Shown here piece by piece: positions 27,101 through 35,385 of a stretch of 64,000 nt of DNA. This DNA is from UBA685 sp049890115. GTDB taxonomy: Bacteria > Pseudomonadota > Alphaproteobacteria > Puniceispirillales > Puniceispirillaceae. A model generated the notes under the pieces. That model did not search any database. It was not told where the DNA came from and was given only the letters and a program-made list of their open reading frames with translations. The position numbers were made by a program, and so were the translations under genes. Each line of letters begins with the position of its first letter. Position 1 is the stretch's first letter. Location of the stretch: the NCBI GenBank assembly GCA_049890115.1, contig JBMHCC010000009.1, positions 26,683 to 90,682 on the forward strand, read 5' to 3'.

Positions 27101-27552
27101 GTATCATTTCGATGAAAGCCATTCGCTGTCAGAAATTGGATAATCGTCTCAAGGTTAACTTGTTGCCCTGTCTTTAGTGCCAAGCTTGATTTTGCAAAAT
27201 AAGATGCAGGTGGGCATTTCTGCAGCCAGCCATTCACAGTGGTGATAATAATCGCTGGCTCATCTGTCAGAGCTGATAGGCGCGATAGGCTGGCAAGCCT
27301 GCGTGAAGTCACTGACGAATGCGGCGACACCCTATCAAAAGGCAGGCAATCCCAAGCTGGCACAGAGTGTAATTTAGCATCTGGATTCACAAAGGAAAAT
27401 CCATTGGTGAATTGGGCCAAACGGCTATCATCACGCAACACAATAAGCATCTGTTTGCTGGTTGATTGCAAAGCACTTACCACAAGCTGATCAACGCCTT
27501 GTGGTGCGCCATCAATATATTTCTTCAATTCTAATTTATCTAGTAAAGACAT
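24106..27552 (-). CDS. mfd: Transcription-repair coupling factor
   Basis: Removes RNA polymerase stalled at DNA lesions and recruits UvrA. The 1148-residue protein has the UvrB-like N-terminal modules (PAWDCLPFDRVSPHSS), the RNA-polymerase interacting CarD-like domain (GDLVVHVEHGIGRYE), a RecG-like helicase core (Walker A GDVGFGKTEVALRA, DEEQ box VDEEQSFGV, TLTATPIPRTLQMA, STNIVESGIDIP, LRGRVGRSKQRAYAYL) and the C-terminal TRCF domain. Full length. Begins 4 bases after sdhE, so co-transcribed. Confidence 0.97.
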   Translation of the reverse strand: MSLLDKLELKKYIDGAPQGVDQLVVSALQSTSKQMLIVLRDDSRLAQFTNGFSFVNPDAKLHSVPAWDCLPFDRVSPHSSVTSRRLASLSRLSALTDEPAIIITTVNGWLQKCPPASYFAKSSLALKTGQQVNLETIIQFLTANGFHRNDTVREYGEFAIRGGILDIFADASAMPYRIDFFGDEIETIKLFDALSQRSQGSIDEIVIQPAAEFLLDEAAIALFRGRFLELFGGRAAKSPLYESVSAGRMMPGLEHWSALLHQDMAFIEDYCPNAEILFDEDAEAALSARIEQINEFYEARQQPDLDDDVPYYPVPPHWSYRTQNEVDSALKQPSTHHISSFVQDRAASLVYHAGGRIGESFVATKDETQLRIATSYIAKSAEKGPVIIAATSEGAARRTSQLLAEMLNRDIPYAASLSEAIAMQCASACWPLEKGFTIGNLTIVTEQDIFGTRLARPAGRRRADNFLTEVSALEQGDLVVHVEHGIGRYEALETIRSSGSDHDCLMLVYAGGDKLYLPVENIDMLSRYGKDSSDAVLDKLGGVAWQARKAKIKQRIKEMADQLIRIAATRAVATTEPLTAPEGGFAEFCARFGFSETDDQLDAIADVMDDLASGKATDRLICGDVGFGKTEVALRAAFVVAMAGYQVALVTPTTLLARQHGQVFKERFKGFPIDVSILSRMTSTADAKAIKERIEDGTAQIIIGTHALLAKSLQFNNLGMLIVDEEQSFGVAQKERLKELKGDIHVLTLTATPIPRTLQMALTGVRQMSIIATPPIDRLAVRTFIGAWDNVVLKEAILRERFRGGQVFIVCPRIDDMARLYERVLKLVPDAKIISAHGRMSPTELDKAMTQFGEGQADILVSTNIVESGIDIPSANTMIIHRANMFGLAQLYQLRGRVGRSKQRAYAYLTTDPNRLVTPQAKRRLEVMQTLDKLGAGFTLASHDLDIRGAGNLLGDEQSGHVKEVGVELYQDMLRQAVELAKAKKQKQIEEDKSAYSPQINIGTQVLIPEDYIPDLTSRLSIYRRIASLANQDEMNQMMAELVDRFGAIPESVNNLLQIVDLKQLCRRANVLKIDAGDKGFSVIFKDNYFANPEQLVFWISQQKGKVQLKGDHKLVVMRDLQKLDGRASAVKMLLEELVQLAETEAAA

Positions 27553-27556
27553 GTGG

Positions 27557-27832
27557 TTAAAAGTCTTTTTGAAAGTCTTTTATTAAAGAAAAAACACGGT
27601 TATCAAATTCCGCAGGCACAGCTTCATCGCCGCGCACCCACGCAAAAATGGCAGGGTCACCTGCTTCAAGCAATGCCTCAAAATCAGCTAGTTCTTCACG
27701 CGACAAATCAGGCAAATGACGTTTGGCAAATTGACCTAATAGCAAGTCTGTTTCTTTCATGCCTGTATAGCTTGCCCGATAAATCAGACGGCGACAAAGT
27801 TGCTCTTTTGTTTCACTAGTTTGTGTCATCAA
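27557..27832 (-). CDS. sdhE: Succinate dehydrogenase flavinylation factor SdhE
   Basis: Small factor promoting covalent FAD attachment to SdhA. The 91-residue protein has RRLIYRASYTGMKETDLLLG and FAKRHLPDLS, matching the SdhE/SDHAF2 family. The RGxxE motif reads TGMKE here: Gly and Glu are kept while the Arg position is Thr. It is 4 bases before mfd on the same strand and divergent from recG. Length and context are typical for alphaproteobacteria (sdhE-mfd-recG neighbourhood). Confidence 0.92.
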   Translation of the reverse strand: MMTQTSETKEQLCRRLIYRASYTGMKETDLLLGQFAKRHLPDLSREELADFEALLEAGDPAIFAWVRGDEAVPAEFDNRVFSLIKDFQKDF

Positions 27833-28007
27833 AATGCCTTTTTTTGAGATATGTGACTGAGGTCAATTTGGGGTTTTCGACCTTTTACAGTGCTATATAG
27901 CGTAATACCAGTGAAATTGATCACTTTGAAAGACGACTATTTTATGGTCTTTTGATAGGATAAGACAGATAGACAAAAAATCGCAAAAATAACATCAGCT
28001 AGATTTC

Positions 28008-30107
28008 ATGCATCTTAACCGCCCTGCCCTTTTATTTCCGCTTTTTGCTAGCCTGACATCCTTGCCAGGGATTGGCAGTCGTCTGTCTGCTATTATGGAA
28101 AAGCGCATTGGCACGACTGTGATTGAGTTATTACGCCATGCGCCAGCCTCTCTTATTGACAGGCGCGCTAGACCTGCCATCCCTGATATTATCGCAGGGC
28201 AGATGGTCACCATAGAGGCGGTGACGATTTCGCAGGATATTACACCGCGCCATATTCAGCGCCCGTCTCGTGTTGTGATGGAAAATGAAACTGGCCAGAT
28301 TACGCTGGTATTTTTCAGAGCTGATCCTGATTATTTAAAACGTGTTTTGCCTGTTGGTGAAAGACGAATTATCAGCGGCATAGCTGATATGTTCCAAGGG
28401 CAGGTTCAAATCTCTCATCCTGATTATATCATCAGCCTCGCCCAATCTGATGAGATGCCGTTGCTGGAGCCTATCTATCCGCTGACAGCCGGCCTAAAGG
28501 CAAAAACATTACGCAAAGCCATTCAGGCCTCTTTGCCAAAAATCCCAGATTTACCAGAATGGATTGACCCTCATTTTATTGCCCAACATAGCTGGCCAGA
28601 TTTCAAAAGCGCGATGCTATCGCTGCATGCCCCACAATCACTAGACCATCTTGACCCTCATCACAGCGCACGATCACGCCTTGCCTTTGATGAATTACTG
28701 GCCAATCAGCTCGCATTGGCACTTATCAGGCAAGAATCAACCGTGCAAGGCGATGGTCAAACACAAGCTGGTGATGGCAGTTTGCGCGAAGCATTGATAA
28801 AATCGCTTCCTTTTTCCCTTACCAATTCTCAGGAAACGGTGCTTGATGAAATTTACAGCGATCAGGCACAGCCAGCACGGATGATGCGCCTTGTGCAAGG
28901 TGATGTAGGGTCTGGCAAAACATTAGTGGCATTACTAGCCATGCTAAATGTGGTTGAAACAGGTCAGCAAGCAGCCTTGCTTGCACCAACAGAGATACTA
29001 GCACGACAGCATTTTACCACCTTAGCAAAGCTAGCAGAGCCGCTTGGCATTCACTGCGCTTTATTAACAGGCGGCGCCAAGACAATGGCCAAAAAAGCGG
29101 TGATGGCAGAAATCGCATCTGGTCAGGCGCAAATCATCATTGGGACACATGCGCTATTAACAGATGATGTGAACTTTGATCAGCTTGGCCTTGCGGTTGT
29201 TGATGAACAGCATCGCTTTGGTGTTCGCCAGCGTTTATTACTATCTGAAAAAGGTAAAAATTGTGACGTGCTGGTGATGACAGCAACCCCCATTCCGCGC
29301 ACCCTTGCTATGACAGCTTATGGCGATTTGAAATCTAGCATTATTGCTGACAAGCCAGCAGGCCGCAAACCGATTGATACCGCTCTTATCAGCCTTGATA
29401 GGATTGCTGAAATCATTGAAAAGCTAAAAGGAAAATTAGCACCAGATCAGCGTGCCTATTGGATTTGCCCATTAGTAGAAGATAGCGACAAATCAGATAT
29501 TATGGCAGCTGAAAACCGCTTTGCACAATTAGCAAAATTACTGCCATCAGCTAATCCGATGCTAGTTCATGGACGCATGAAAGCAGAAGAAAAAGAAGCA
29601 GCTATGAGCGCATTTCAGAGCGGCGCATCACAATTATTAGTGGCAACCACAGTGATTGAGGTCGGCGTTGATGTGCCAGAGGCAAGCATTATCATCATTG
29701 AACATGCTGAACGTTTTGGTCTGGCACAATTACATCAGTTGCGTGGTCGTGTTGGCAGAGGCCATGCACAATCAGCATGCCTCTTAGCCTATCAGGGTCC
29801 GCTCAGTGAGACTGCCAAGGCGCGATTAACCATTATGCGTGATTCCAATGATGGTTTCAGGCTAGCAGAAGAAGATTTGCGCCTGCGTGGCCCTGGTGAA
29901 ATTTTGGGACAAAGACAATCTGGCATGCCAGAATTCGCGCTGGTCGATTTGGCAGCTCATGGTGATTTGATTGCGATTGCCCGTAAAATGGCTGATGCCA
30001 TCATCACCAAAGATAAAGAGCTTGCCACCCCGCAATCAGCCCCTTACCGGTTACTGCTAAGCCTGTTTGAAAAGGATAATGCTGTTAAATTTCTGAACTC
30101 AGGCTAG
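28008..30107 (+). CDS. recG: ATP-dependent DNA helicase RecG
   Basis: Branch-migrating helicase acting on stalled replication forks. The 699-residue protein has the wedge/OB domain in the first third (LTSLPGIGSRLSAIM; GQITLVFFRADPDYLKRVLP), Walker A LVQGDVGSGKTLVALLA, VVDEQHRFGVRQR, TATPIPRTLAMT, VATTVIEVGVDVPEAS and LHQLRGRVGRG. Full length. Divergent from sdhE across 175 bases. Confidence 0.97.
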   Translation: MHLNRPALLFPLFASLTSLPGIGSRLSAIMEKRIGTTVIELLRHAPASLIDRRARPAIPDIIAGQMVTIEAVTISQDITPRHIQRPSRVVMENETGQITLVFFRADPDYLKRVLPVGERRIISGIADMFQGQVQISHPDYIISLAQSDEMPLLEPIYPLTAGLKAKTLRKAIQASLPKIPDLPEWIDPHFIAQHSWPDFKSAMLSLHAPQSLDHLDPHHSARSRLAFDELLANQLALALIRQESTVQGDGQTQAGDGSLREALIKSLPFSLTNSQETVLDEIYSDQAQPARMMRLVQGDVGSGKTLVALLAMLNVVETGQQAALLAPTEILARQHFTTLAKLAEPLGIHCALLTGGAKTMAKKAVMAEIASGQAQIIIGTHALLTDDVNFDQLGLAVVDEQHRFGVRQRLLLSEKGKNCDVLVMTATPIPRTLAMTAYGDLKSSIIADKPAGRKPIDTALISLDRIAEIIEKLKGKLAPDQRAYWICPLVEDSDKSDIMAAENRFAQLAKLLPSANPMLVHGRMKAEEKEAAMSAFQSGASQLLVATTVIEVGVDVPEASIIIIEHAERFGLAQLHQLRGRVGRGHAQSACLLAYQGPLSETAKARLTIMRDSNDGFRLAEEDLRLRGPGEILGQRQSGMPEFALVDLAAHGDLIAIARKMADAIITKDKELATPQSAPYRLLLSLFEKDNAVKFLNSG

Positions 30108-30149
30108 GTTTCGCCTAAAAGATAGCTCATCTGACACTCTGTCTCTGGA

Positions 30150-30199
30150 AGAGCTGCCATAAAAAGCACTTACACCTTGCCTAAAGGCCAAGCAGCTCT
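30150..30199. terminator. Hairpin between convergent recG and DUF502 genes
   Basis: AGAGCTGC (30150-30157) and GCAGCTCT (30192-30199) are perfect 8-base inverted repeats. Inside them is a second small stem, CTTGCC-TAAA-GGCCAAG, with one bulged base. The position between two convergent genes fits a bidirectional terminator, but no T tract follows. Confidence 0.35.
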
Positions 30200-30233
30200 G
30201 GAAAAGCACCTCTGGGGATATAATCATGCCAGT

Positions 30234-30941
30234 TTATTTGGTTGCTTTTTTGGCTAGTTTTTTCGCTGGCGCTTTTTTCGCAGCAATCTTACCAGTTGCT
30301 GTTTTATCAGATTGTTTATAAGGCGGTGTGACAATGCCGCCAGATACTACCAGCTTCACCGCATCTTCAACAGACATATCAAGATAACGTAAATCACCAC
30401 GAGGGCAAAATAACAGAAAGCCTGATGTTGGGTTTGGTGTGGTTGGCACAAACACATTTACAGTATCTTCGATAATGGCATCTTGCACCTCACCTTTGGT
30501 GGTGCCTGTGACAAAGCCAATTACCCATAAATCTTTGCGCGGATATTCGACAAGAACCACCTCACGGAACGCATCTGATTGCGAGGCCATAACCGTTTCC
30601 AAAATTTGCTTGCTTGCACCATAAATTGTGCCAACAAATGGCATACGATTTAACAGGCTTTCACCGAAACCAATCAACCACCGGCCGATAAATCCAGCTG
30701 CTAATGCACCGATTATCGTAATAGAGACACCGCCAATAACAAGACCAATGCCAGGAATATTGGAATAAATCGTTGTGCTGAAATAAGGTGGCAATAATTC
30801 TGTGACCCAGCCATCAATGACATCAACAAATAGCCATGTGATATAGATGGTCAATAAAATAGGTGCCGTGACAAGCAAGCCAGTCAAAAACCAGCCTCGC
30901 AATCGTGCTAGTAATGTAGGCTTTGCGATTACATCGCTCAT
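30234..30941 (-). CDS. DUF502 family inner-membrane protein
   Basis: A 235-residue membrane protein of the DUF502 family, function unknown. Two hydrophobic segments are visible (FLTGLLVTAPILLTIYITWLF around 18-38; GLVIGGVSITIIGALAAGFI around 66-85), followed by the family motifs NRMPFVGTIYGASKQ, VEYPRKDLWVIGF and VFVPTTPNPTSG. The tail from about residue 205 is lysine/alanine-rich (KIAAKKAPAKK), probably cytoplasmic and basic. Homologues are associated with envelope stability in some bacteria, but I do not assign a role. Confidence 0.88.
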   Translation of the reverse strand: MSDVIAKPTLLARLRGWFLTGLLVTAPILLTIYITWLFVDVIDGWVTELLPPYFSTTIYSNIPGIGLVIGGVSITIIGALAAGFIGRWLIGFGESLLNRMPFVGTIYGASKQILETVMASQSDAFREVVLVEYPRKDLWVIGFVTGTTKGEVQDAIIEDTVNVFVPTTPNPTSGFLLFCPRGDLRYLDMSVEDAVKLVVSGGIVTPPYKQSDKTATGKIAAKKAPAKKLAKKATK

Positions 30942-31069
30942 AGCTTATCCTCTCTTTCAGACATTTCGCCAACCATAGCAAACATCGTTGCTAGTGTTAA
31001 GTACTTGCAACGGTTTTCACGCACAACCTGTTACTGTACCAATTAACTCTTTCATACTAAGGTTTTTTC

Positions 31070-31894
31070 ATGGCAGATCATAAATCATTACATATTCAAA
31101 TATCACGCATCGCAGATATCATGGCAGCGTTACGTGATAAACAGACAGGCTGCCCTTGGGATATCGAACAGAGCTTTGAGACCATCGCCCCTTATACAAT
31201 AGAAGAGGCTTATGAAGTATCAGAGGCGATTGCCTCAGGTGATAGAGACAAAATCGCTGATGAATTAGGTGACTTGCTTTTGCAGGTGGTGTTCCATGCC
31301 CAGATAGCAGAAGAAGAAGGCAGCTTTACCCTGTCTGATGTCGCGATGAAAATTTCAGATAAAATGATACGCCGTCATCCACATGTTTTTGGTGATGAGA
31401 CAAGAGCAGATGCGGCTGAAACACGCCTTGCATGGGAAGAGATGAAGGCGATAGAACGCCAGAACCTAGCCGCTTCAAAACAACAAAAGGGGCAACCATC
31501 TATCCTAGATGATGTGGCTGTTACCCTGCCAGCTATGGTGCGTGCTGGCAAATTGCAAAAACGGGCTGCCAGAGTGGGGTTTGATTGGCCTGATCTGGCA
31601 TCTGTTATTGCAAAATTACATGAAGAAACAGATGAATTGCTGCAGGAATGGCATGTTGATGCCCCTCAGACAGATAGGCTGGAAGATGAAATAGGCGATA
31701 TTTTATTTGTGGCATCCAATCTGGCACGAAAAGTTGGTGTTGACCCAGAATCCGCCCTTTTGCGCACCAATCGCAAATTTGAAAACCGATTTAAATTTCT
31801 AGAAGCTCGTTTGAAGGAACAAGGTATATCACTAGAAGATGCTAGCCTTGATGAGATGGAAGCCTTATGGCAGCAGGCAAAAAAGACAAGCTAA
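31070..31894 (+). CDS. mazG: Nucleoside triphosphate pyrophosphohydrolase MazG
   Basis: House-cleaning NTP pyrophosphatase with two MazG domains, 274 residues. First domain: CPWDIEQSFETIAPYTIEEAYE with metal-binding EE and ELGDLLLQVVFHAQ (EExxD type). Second domain: KLHEETDELLQEW and EDEIGDILFVASNLAR. An AAGG site precedes the ATG at 31070. Convergent with the inositol phosphatase-like gene, 4 bases apart. mazG lying near hfq is usual in alphaproteobacteria. Confidence 0.96.
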   Translation: MADHKSLHIQISRIADIMAALRDKQTGCPWDIEQSFETIAPYTIEEAYEVSEAIASGDRDKIADELGDLLLQVVFHAQIAEEEGSFTLSDVAMKISDKMIRRHPHVFGDETRADAAETRLAWEEMKAIERQNLAASKQQKGQPSILDDVAVTLPAMVRAGKLQKRAARVGFDWPDLASVIAKLHEETDELLQEWHVDAPQTDRLEDEIGDILFVASNLARKVGVDPESALLRTNRKFENRFKFLEARLKEQGISLEDASLDEMEALWQQAKKTS

Positions 31895-31898
31895 CTTG

Positions 31899-32756
31899 CT
31901 ACCTTATAACAGGGTCTGGCCAAATATGATTTGCAAGGCTATGCCAGCTAGCATCATCAGGCGCGACAAGGATAGCGGCTGGATCATGAGGTGAAAACGG
32001 TTTACCAGATGGCAGTGCATAGCTCACCAGACCTGCTTGGCGTGCAATGATATCAACAGGGCTATGATCCCATGAAGTTGTTTTGGCATGCATCAGATAA
32101 TCATGCTCACCAAAGGCAAGTAATGCTGCTTCGCATCCAGCACTGCCAATTAATCGACGACCTTTCAGGGCGCGCAATTGTGCTCTGACGGCCTCTCTCA
32201 TTTGGCCATTTAACCCTTTAATACCACCTGTGCCTATCATATCTTGCAAAGTGCGGCGCGGCGTATCTCTGGTAATCTTATGCCACTCAGATAGCTGTTT
32301 ATCATTACCAAGTTTCTGGTGAAAATTCCCCTCACCAGCCACACCAACAATTATATCATTTTTAAGCGGCCGCAATATCCATGATATCAGAGGTTCACCA
32401 TGATCAATCAGGCTGATCATGGAACAGAAATGCTCTGCGCCATTAACAAAATTGCGTGTGCCATCAATGGGATCAACCACAAAGCTGAGATTTTTAGGGA
32501 TTTGCCGTTCCAAAGCAGGCTCATCAGAGATGCTTTCTTCACCAACCACAAACACATCATCCAGAAGCATTGAAAGACGCGGCAATAGCCAGAACTCTGC
32601 CTCTCTATCAGCGATTGTCACAAAATCAGTATCACTGCTTTTTGTAGCGATATCATCTGCTGATAGATTTTGATAAAGCGGCATGATCAGTGTCTCAGAT
32701 GCCTCTATCATCAAGGCAGAGACATGATCAATCAGCCCGTAATCACTATCGCTCAT
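31899..32756 (-). CDS. Inositol monophosphatase-family phosphatase
   Basis: Mg2+-dependent phosphatase of the IMPase/CysQ/HisN superfamily, 285 residues. Metal-binding motifs are VVGEES (Glu-Glu), FVVDPIDGTRNFVNG (DPIDGT) and TSWDHSPVD (WDxxP-type). Substrate is not evident: inositol-1-phosphate, histidinol phosphate or 3'-phosphoadenosine 5'-phosphate are all possible. It lies 50 bases downstream of hfq on the same strand in a slot where hflX is often found. Confidence 0.87.
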   Translation of the reverse strand: MSDSDYGLIDHVSALMIEASETLIMPLYQNLSADDIATKSSDTDFVTIADREAEFWLLPRLSMLLDDVFVVGEESISDEPALERQIPKNLSFVVDPIDGTRNFVNGAEHFCSMISLIDHGEPLISWILRPLKNDIIVGVAGEGNFHQKLGNDKQLSEWHKITRDTPRRTLQDMIGTGGIKGLNGQMREAVRAQLRALKGRRLIGSAGCEAALLAFGEHDYLMHAKTTSWDHSPVDIIARQAGLVSYALPSGKPFSPHDPAAILVAPDDASWHSLANHIWPDPVIR

Positions 32757-32806
32757 TCAACAACTCTTCACTTTATCTTACTAAATAATGCGCTGCTATC
32801 CTGCCA

Positions 32807-33043
32807 TTAGGCATCATCTATCAAATCAGATAAATCAACAGGATTGACAGGCATAATGGTTGAAATCGCATGTTTATAAATCAGCTGAATATGGCCATCA
32901 CGTTTCAATAACATTGAATAATTGTCAAACCAGGTGATAATGCCTTGTAATTTGACGCCATTCATTAAGAAAACAGTGACAGGCGCATGTTGTTTGCGCA
33001 TCTGGTTAAGGAACACATCCTGCAGGTTCTGAGATTTATCCAT
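32807..33043 (-). CDS. hfq: RNA chaperone Hfq
   Basis: Sm-like hexameric RNA chaperone for small RNAs. The 78-residue protein has QNLQDVFLNQMRK at the start, the Sm1 region VTVFLMNGVKLQGIITWFD, and the Sm2 signature YKHAIST. I choose the ATG at 33043, with AGGT 8 bases upstream, rather than a TTG at 33091 inside the preceding gene. It follows the transaminase gene by 28 bases. Confidence 0.97.
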   Translation of the reverse strand: MDKSQNLQDVFLNQMRKQHAPVTVFLMNGVKLQGIITWFDNYSMLLKRDGHIQLIYKHAISTIMPVNPVDLSDLIDDA

Positions 33044-33071
33044 GTTTCGACCTGCTCCATTATTGTTTTTA

Positions 33072-33917
33072 TTATGTGCCGATAGACTCAATATAGGCTA
33101 TTCGAAGCTGTTTGGCTATAGAGCCAGCGCGCCCCTGATTGATTTGTGCATCATCAATCTTGCCAATCGGTGTTACCAAGGTTGTCGCACTGGTCAAAAA
33201 TGCCTCTTTGGCTTTCAGTGCTTCAGCAAGGGTAAAGGGGCGTTCAACCAGCTGTAATGATGCCTGTTCTGCGACTTTCAGAACGGTCTTTCGGGTGATG
33301 CCATTTAAGATTTTATGTGTGGCAGGGCGCGTGATAAGTTCGTCATTTTCGCTAACAATCCAGGCATTAGAAGAAGAGCCCTCTGTTACAGTGCCATCAT
33401 CATCAATCATCCATGCTTCAAATGCGCCAGCCTCATAGGCAGCCTGCTTGGCAAAGCAATTTGGCAATAGCTGAATGGTCTTGATATCACGGCGTTCCCA
33501 TCTTTGATCAGGCACTGTGATAACAGTCTTTGGCTCTGGTAATTCAGCAGGTGGCACAGGGCTATGACGTGTTGTGATAACCAAAGCTGGCTGAAGCTGC
33601 TTTGTCCATTTATGATCACGCTTTGCAACACCTCTTGTGACCTGAATGTAAACCAGTCCTGTTGCGATCTGATTCACACGAATAAGACGTGCGATAATCA
33701 TCTGCAAAACAGAACGCTTAACCGGCATCGGAATACGCATCTCATGGAGCGAGCGTTCCAGCCTGTCTAGATGACCATCTTCATCTGCCATTTTACCCTG
33801 ATAAAGATAAATGACCTCATAAACACCATCACCAAATTGATAGCCCCTATCATCAATAGAGATAGCAGCCATCGCATGAGGAACATAAGAGCCATTTACA
33901 TAGGATATCTTAGACAT
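33072..33917 (-). CDS. D-amino-acid transaminase-like class IV aminotransferase
   Basis: Fold-type IV PLP aminotransferase of 281 residues. Features: YVNGSYVPHAMAAISIDDRG and YQFGDGVYEVIYLYQGK near the N-terminus, HLDRLERSL, the PLP lysine in LPNCFAKQAAYEAGAFEAWM (about residue 150) and VTEGSSSNAWIV. This pattern fits D-alanine transaminase, which makes D-amino acids for peptidoglycan, though branched-chain or ADC-lyase relatives share the fold. Located between trkA and hfq, within the ntr cluster transcript. Confidence 0.87.
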   Translation of the reverse strand: MSKISYVNGSYVPHAMAAISIDDRGYQFGDGVYEVIYLYQGKMADEDGHLDRLERSLHEMRIPMPVKRSVLQMIIARLIRVNQIATGLVYIQVTRGVAKRDHKWTKQLQPALVITTRHSPVPPAELPEPKTVITVPDQRWERRDIKTIQLLPNCFAKQAAYEAGAFEAWMIDDDGTVTEGSSSNAWIVSENDELITRPATHKILNGITRKTVLKVAEQASLQLVERPFTLAEALKAKEAFLTSATTLVTPIGKIDDAQINQGRAGSIAKQLRIAYIESIGT

Positions 33918-33949
33918 AATGTTTAATTACAGATGGTTAAAGGTGTTTG

Positions 33950-35335
33950 TTAATTTTTAAAATAAGCAGTATCGCTTGCCAGAATGCTTTCTGCCTTGGC
34001 AGCACGCCCTTGTTTAGCGAATAAAATCACCAAATCATTTGGCTGAATTTCGGTATCACCACGCGGCGGAATAACCTCACCACCGCGGATAATCGCCCCA
34101 ATCGTCAACCCTTTTGGGATACGCGCATGACGCAACGCCACACCAACCAGAGGTGAATCAGGCATAATCTCTGCCTCTAGCACCTCACCATGGCCTTCAA
34201 CCACTGAATGCACATCACGGATACGGCCACGTCTGACATATTCCAGAATAGATGACACTGTAATTTGCGGTGGGTTTACCACAGCATCAATGCCTAATGT
34301 TGACATAAGGGGTACAAATCCAGGGTTATTGACCAATGCCACTGTGTGTGTTGCCCCCATTCTTTTCGCCAAAAGAGCTGATAGGACATTGACCTCATCA
34401 TCATTGGAGACAGCCACAAAGGTTGAGGTGCTGGCAACGCCAGCCTCTTCTAAGATATCAGCATCAAGAGAGTCACCACAAACAACGCTTACACCACTTA
34501 ATTCAGCAGCGATGTTACGTGCCTGACTTTTATCAATTTCGATAATGGTTGCTTTGGTGCTATTTTTGCCGCCAGCGATTTTACGCCCAAGCAACATGCC
34601 GATATTACCGCCACCAGCAATCACAGCTGATGCTGCCTCTGCTTCAGTATGACCAAAAGCTGCCATTGCCCGCTGTGTATGCGCCACATCGCACACAAAA
34701 TAGACTTTATCGCCTTCTTGCAATTCATCCTTGCCATCACGAGGGACAATAACGCTATTACCTCTGACAATCGCAACAATCGTCATGCTCAATTCAGGAA
34801 ACAGCCCTGTTAAATGACGCAAAGGTGTTGATAAAATCGGGCAATTCGCCTTTGCAAGCACGCCGATAAGCTGCACGTTGCCATCTGCCATATCTTTGAC
34901 ATCAAAGGCACCTGGCAAGCGTAATTGGCGTTCAACAGATAATGATACTTCTTGTTCTGGCGAGATAATATGATCAATGGGCATATGATCCTGACCATAT
35001 AAATCCCTAAATTCAGGATTGAGATAGGCCCATGAGCGAATTCTGGCAATGCGTGTTGGTGTCTGGAAAATTGTATGTGCGACCTGACAGGCAACCATAT
35101 TAATTTCGTCAGACTCAGTCACAGCAATAAGCAATTCAGCCTCAGCAGCCCCTGCTTCGATTAAGATATCAGGATGCGAGGCAACACCAACCACGCCATG
35201 CACATCAGCATGCTCAGCCACACGCTGAATTTTTTCAGCATCAGCATCAATAACTGTCACATCATTTTGTTCTGCTGCCAAATGAGAGGCAATGGCACTG
35301 CCAACAAGGCCTGCGCCGCAAATCACAATTCTCAT
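33950..35335 (-). CDS. trkA: Trk potassium uptake regulatory protein TrkA
   Basis: Cytosolic NAD(H)-binding gating subunit of the Trk K+ transporter. The 461-residue protein has two RCK repeats: the first starts MRIVICGAGLVGSAIA (GxGxxG), the second with AVIAGGGNIGMLLGRKIA; each is followed by a TrkA-C domain. The membrane subunit TrkH is not in this window. It follows ntrX by 50 bases, the standard alphaproteobacterial order. Confidence 0.96.
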   Translation of the reverse strand: MRIVICGAGLVGSAIASHLAAEQNDVTVIDADAEKIQRVAEHADVHGVVGVASHPDILIEAGAAEAELLIAVTESDEINMVACQVAHTIFQTPTRIARIRSWAYLNPEFRDLYGQDHMPIDHIISPEQEVSLSVERQLRLPGAFDVKDMADGNVQLIGVLAKANCPILSTPLRHLTGLFPELSMTIVAIVRGNSVIVPRDGKDELQEGDKVYFVCDVAHTQRAMAAFGHTEAEAASAVIAGGGNIGMLLGRKIAGGKNSTKATIIEIDKSQARNIAAELSGVSVVCGDSLDADILEEAGVASTSTFVAVSNDDEVNVLSALLAKRMGATHTVALVNNPGFVPLMSTLGIDAVVNPPQITVSSILEYVRRGRIRDVHSVVEGHGEVLEAEIMPDSPLVGVALRHARIPKGLTIGAIIRGGEVIPPRGDTEIQPNDLVILFAKQGRAAKAESILASDTAYFKN

Positions 35336-35385
35336 AAAACTGCCTTTATCCTAGTCATAACAATCATAGCGATTTATGCTTTTTG

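Noticed and set aside
27553..27819. 88-residue plus-strand frame opposite sdhE
   Set aside because: Antisense to sdhE, which has clear family motifs; no ribosome site.
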